NCBI GenBank assembly: GCA_900107365.1
Contig: FNPS01000001.1
Span: 930,001-994,000 of the forward strand
Direction of reading: 5' to 3'
Length of the DNA stretch: 64,000 bases
Origin: Flavobacterium aquidurense
GTDB taxonomy: Bacteria > Bacteroidota > Bacteroidia > Flavobacteriales > Flavobacteriaceae
Shown: piece after piece, positions 62,663 to 64,000 of the stretch
Position numbering within the stretch: the stretch's first letter is position 1
How the letters are laid out: each line of letters starts with the position of its first letter
Notes under the pieces: model-generated
The model's input: the letters and a program-made list of their open reading frames with translations, nothing else
Databases searched by the model: none
What the model was told of the DNA's origin: nothing
Translations under genes and position numbers: made by a program

Positions 62663-64000
62663 ATGGAATATCTTAGTTTAAGATTGTTAAAGTATTTATT
62701 TATAATTGGACTTTTCTTTTCCACCTTTTCTTTTTATGCTCAACAAAATCACGGAAAAATAAAAGGTCATATTACAACTTCTGAGGGTAAGCCAGCATCA
62801 GATGTAAATATTGTGCTGAAAAATTCAAAATATGGTACTACTACTGATGAAGATGGAAATTTTGAAATTAGCAGAGTAAGAGAGAATAATTATATATTGG
62901 AAATCTCTTTGGCTGGTTATGAAACTTCAGAAAAAGAAGTACTGGTAGAAAGCAATAAAACTGCTGTAATAAATGTACAGCTAAAAGTTTCTAATAAAGA
63001 GTTGCAGGAAGTTGTAATTAATAACAAAAAGAGTCTTCTTTCTAAAAAAACACAATATGTGGCAAGAATGCCTCTTAAAAACATAGAAAACCCTCAGGTT
63101 TATAATGTCATACACAAAGAGCTCATTCAGGAACAAATTGTGATTGATGTAGCGGGAGCAATAAGAAATGCACCCGGAGTGGTGCCGCTTAATTATCCTT
63201 CAGGAGGATTTGCGGTAATTTTTAGAGGTTTTACGGTAGGGATTAATTCCCGAAACGGAATGGAAACGCTATCAGGAAGATCATCAGTTGGTATTGCCAA
63301 TGTAGAGCGAATAGAAATATTAAAAGGACCTTCGGGAACATTATTCGGATCGTCAGCTTCTTCTTTTGGAGGTGTTGTCAATCTGGTTACTAAAAAACCT
63401 TTTGAAGCATCGGCTACTGAAATTTCATATACAGCGGGAAGTTATGGCGTCAACCGACTTACAGTAGATATCAATACACCTTTGACTAAAGATAAAAAAG
63501 TACTTTTTAGACTTAATGCAGCAGTCAATAATGAAAAAAGCTTCTTAGATTACGGTTTTAATAAAACTTTGTCTTTTACTCCAAGTATTACTTTTAAAGC
63601 AAGTGAAAAACTTACATTCAATATAGATGCAGAGTTGTTTAAGGTCAATAGTACCAAACCATTATTTCCAGCCGCTACGGCAACATCCGGAATTATTAAT
63701 CCACGAGATATAAAATTAGATTATAAAAAATCATTGGTACATGATGATGCCGATGCAAAATCTTCTTCATCAAAAGCATTCGTTCAGGCAGAGTATCAGA
63801 TATCAGATCGCTGGAAATCAACGACCCTCTATTCTTATGTAAATGAAGATGTAGCGTATAGCTATCAGGTTTTACCAACCTGGACATCGCCTACTACAGC
63901 TACTATACGTGCCACTCTTTTTGGGCCTATTTCAAGTAATTATACCAATATTCAGGAAAATATTAATGGAGAATTTTCGAGCGGAATTTTAAAACATAAA
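62663..64000 (+). CDS. TonB-dependent siderophore-type receptor, 5' part
   Basis: The first 446 codons of a gene that runs off the right edge with no stop. A signal peptide (ending SFYAQ) and a carboxypeptidase-regulatory-like domain (about 30-115; GHITTSEGKPASDVNIVLKN) come first. Then a plug (about 145-255) with IFRGFTVGI and VERIEILKGPSGTLFGSSASSFGGVV, which fits the FpvA/FecA-type siderophore receptor family rather than SusC. Barrel strands follow from about 260. It probably takes up ferric siderophores; no biosynthesis or reductase gene is visible in the window. Confidence 0.88.
   Translation, partial: MEYLSLRLLKYLFIIGLFFSTFSFYAQQNHGKIKGHITTSEGKPASDVNIVLKNSKYGTTTDEDGNFEISRVRENNYILEISLAGYETSEKEVLVESNKTAVINVQLKVSNKELQEVVINNKKSLLSKKTQYVARMPLKNIENPQVYNVIHKELIQEQIVIDVAGAIRNAPGVVPLNYPSGGFAVIFRGFTVGINSRNGMETLSGRSSVGIANVERIEILKGPSGTLFGSSASSFGGVVNLVTKKPFEASATEISYTAGSYGVNRLTVDINTPLTKDKKVLFRLNAAVNNEKSFLDYGFNKTLSFTPSITFKASEKLTFNIDAELFKVNSTKPLFPAATATSGIINPRDIKLDYKKSLVHDDADAKSSSSKAFVQAEYQISDRWKSTTLYSYVNEDVAYSYQVLPTWTSPTTATIRATLFGPISSNYTNIQENINGEFSSGILKHK

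Overview
The window is about one third G+C and looks like a chromosome segment from a Bacteroidota bacterium, most probably Flavobacterium or a close relative. The evidence is SusC/SusD-type outer-membrane proteins, lipoproteins with the CNNDDD sorting pattern, -7 boxes of the form TAnnTTTG without Shine-Dalgarno sequences, and dispersed GCAAAG / ATCTGCGGAAT intergenic repeats of a kind I recall from this genus. I saw no tRNA, rRNA, IS element, prophage or CRISPR array.

Layout. 1-8 kb: an exported-protein fragment, a receiver protein, a bestrophin-like channel, a TolC-HlyD-MFS export operon, a potassium channel and an AI-2E family transporter. 8-21 kb: a long minus-strand block that looks like a stress/carbohydrate island, with two GH130 enzymes at its ends, catalase KatE, a DUF892 ferritin-like protein, an SDR, a large helical-toroid protein, a DUF6766 membrane protein and a TPR protein. 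21-23.6 kb: a BlaI/BlaR1-type repressor-sensor pair behind three phased palindromes; the sensor's repeat domain is cut by an in-frame stop. 23.7-29.6 kb: a metal-uptake operon, probably zinc, read leftwards (small His/Cys-rich protein, DUF4625 lipoprotein, TonB receptor, second DUF4625 lipoprotein, AztD-like lipoprotein), with Fur/Zur-like dyads on its promoter.

29.6-38 kb: a possible glutamate-cysteine-ligase-fold protein, a Cys/His hydrolase-like protein, an orphan acetolactate synthase small-subunit gene, an NAD(P)-binding oxidoreductase, two small membrane proteins, two alpha/beta hydrolases and an isochorismatase-like enzyme. 38-44.5 kb: a Na+/H+ antiporter and a signalling island of histidine kinases and receivers. 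44.5-55.5 kb: an FAD monooxygenase with a zinc-ribbon head, a GNAT enzyme, small exported proteins, aconitase, MsrA, an isolated MreB and a methyltransferase with duplicated N-terminal modules. 55.5-64 kb: a SusC/SusD pair, a PL14/PL20-like polysaccharide lyase and the start of a siderophore-type TonB receptor.

The most striking find is in front of the orphan ilvN-like gene. Two isoleucine-rich leader peptides, each followed by its own intrinsic terminator, stand in tandem at 33105-33364 on the minus strand. This reads as a double transcription attenuator. The second is a bipartite promoter element, with identical internal spacing and almost the same distance to the start codon, in front of both the SusC operon and the lyase gene.
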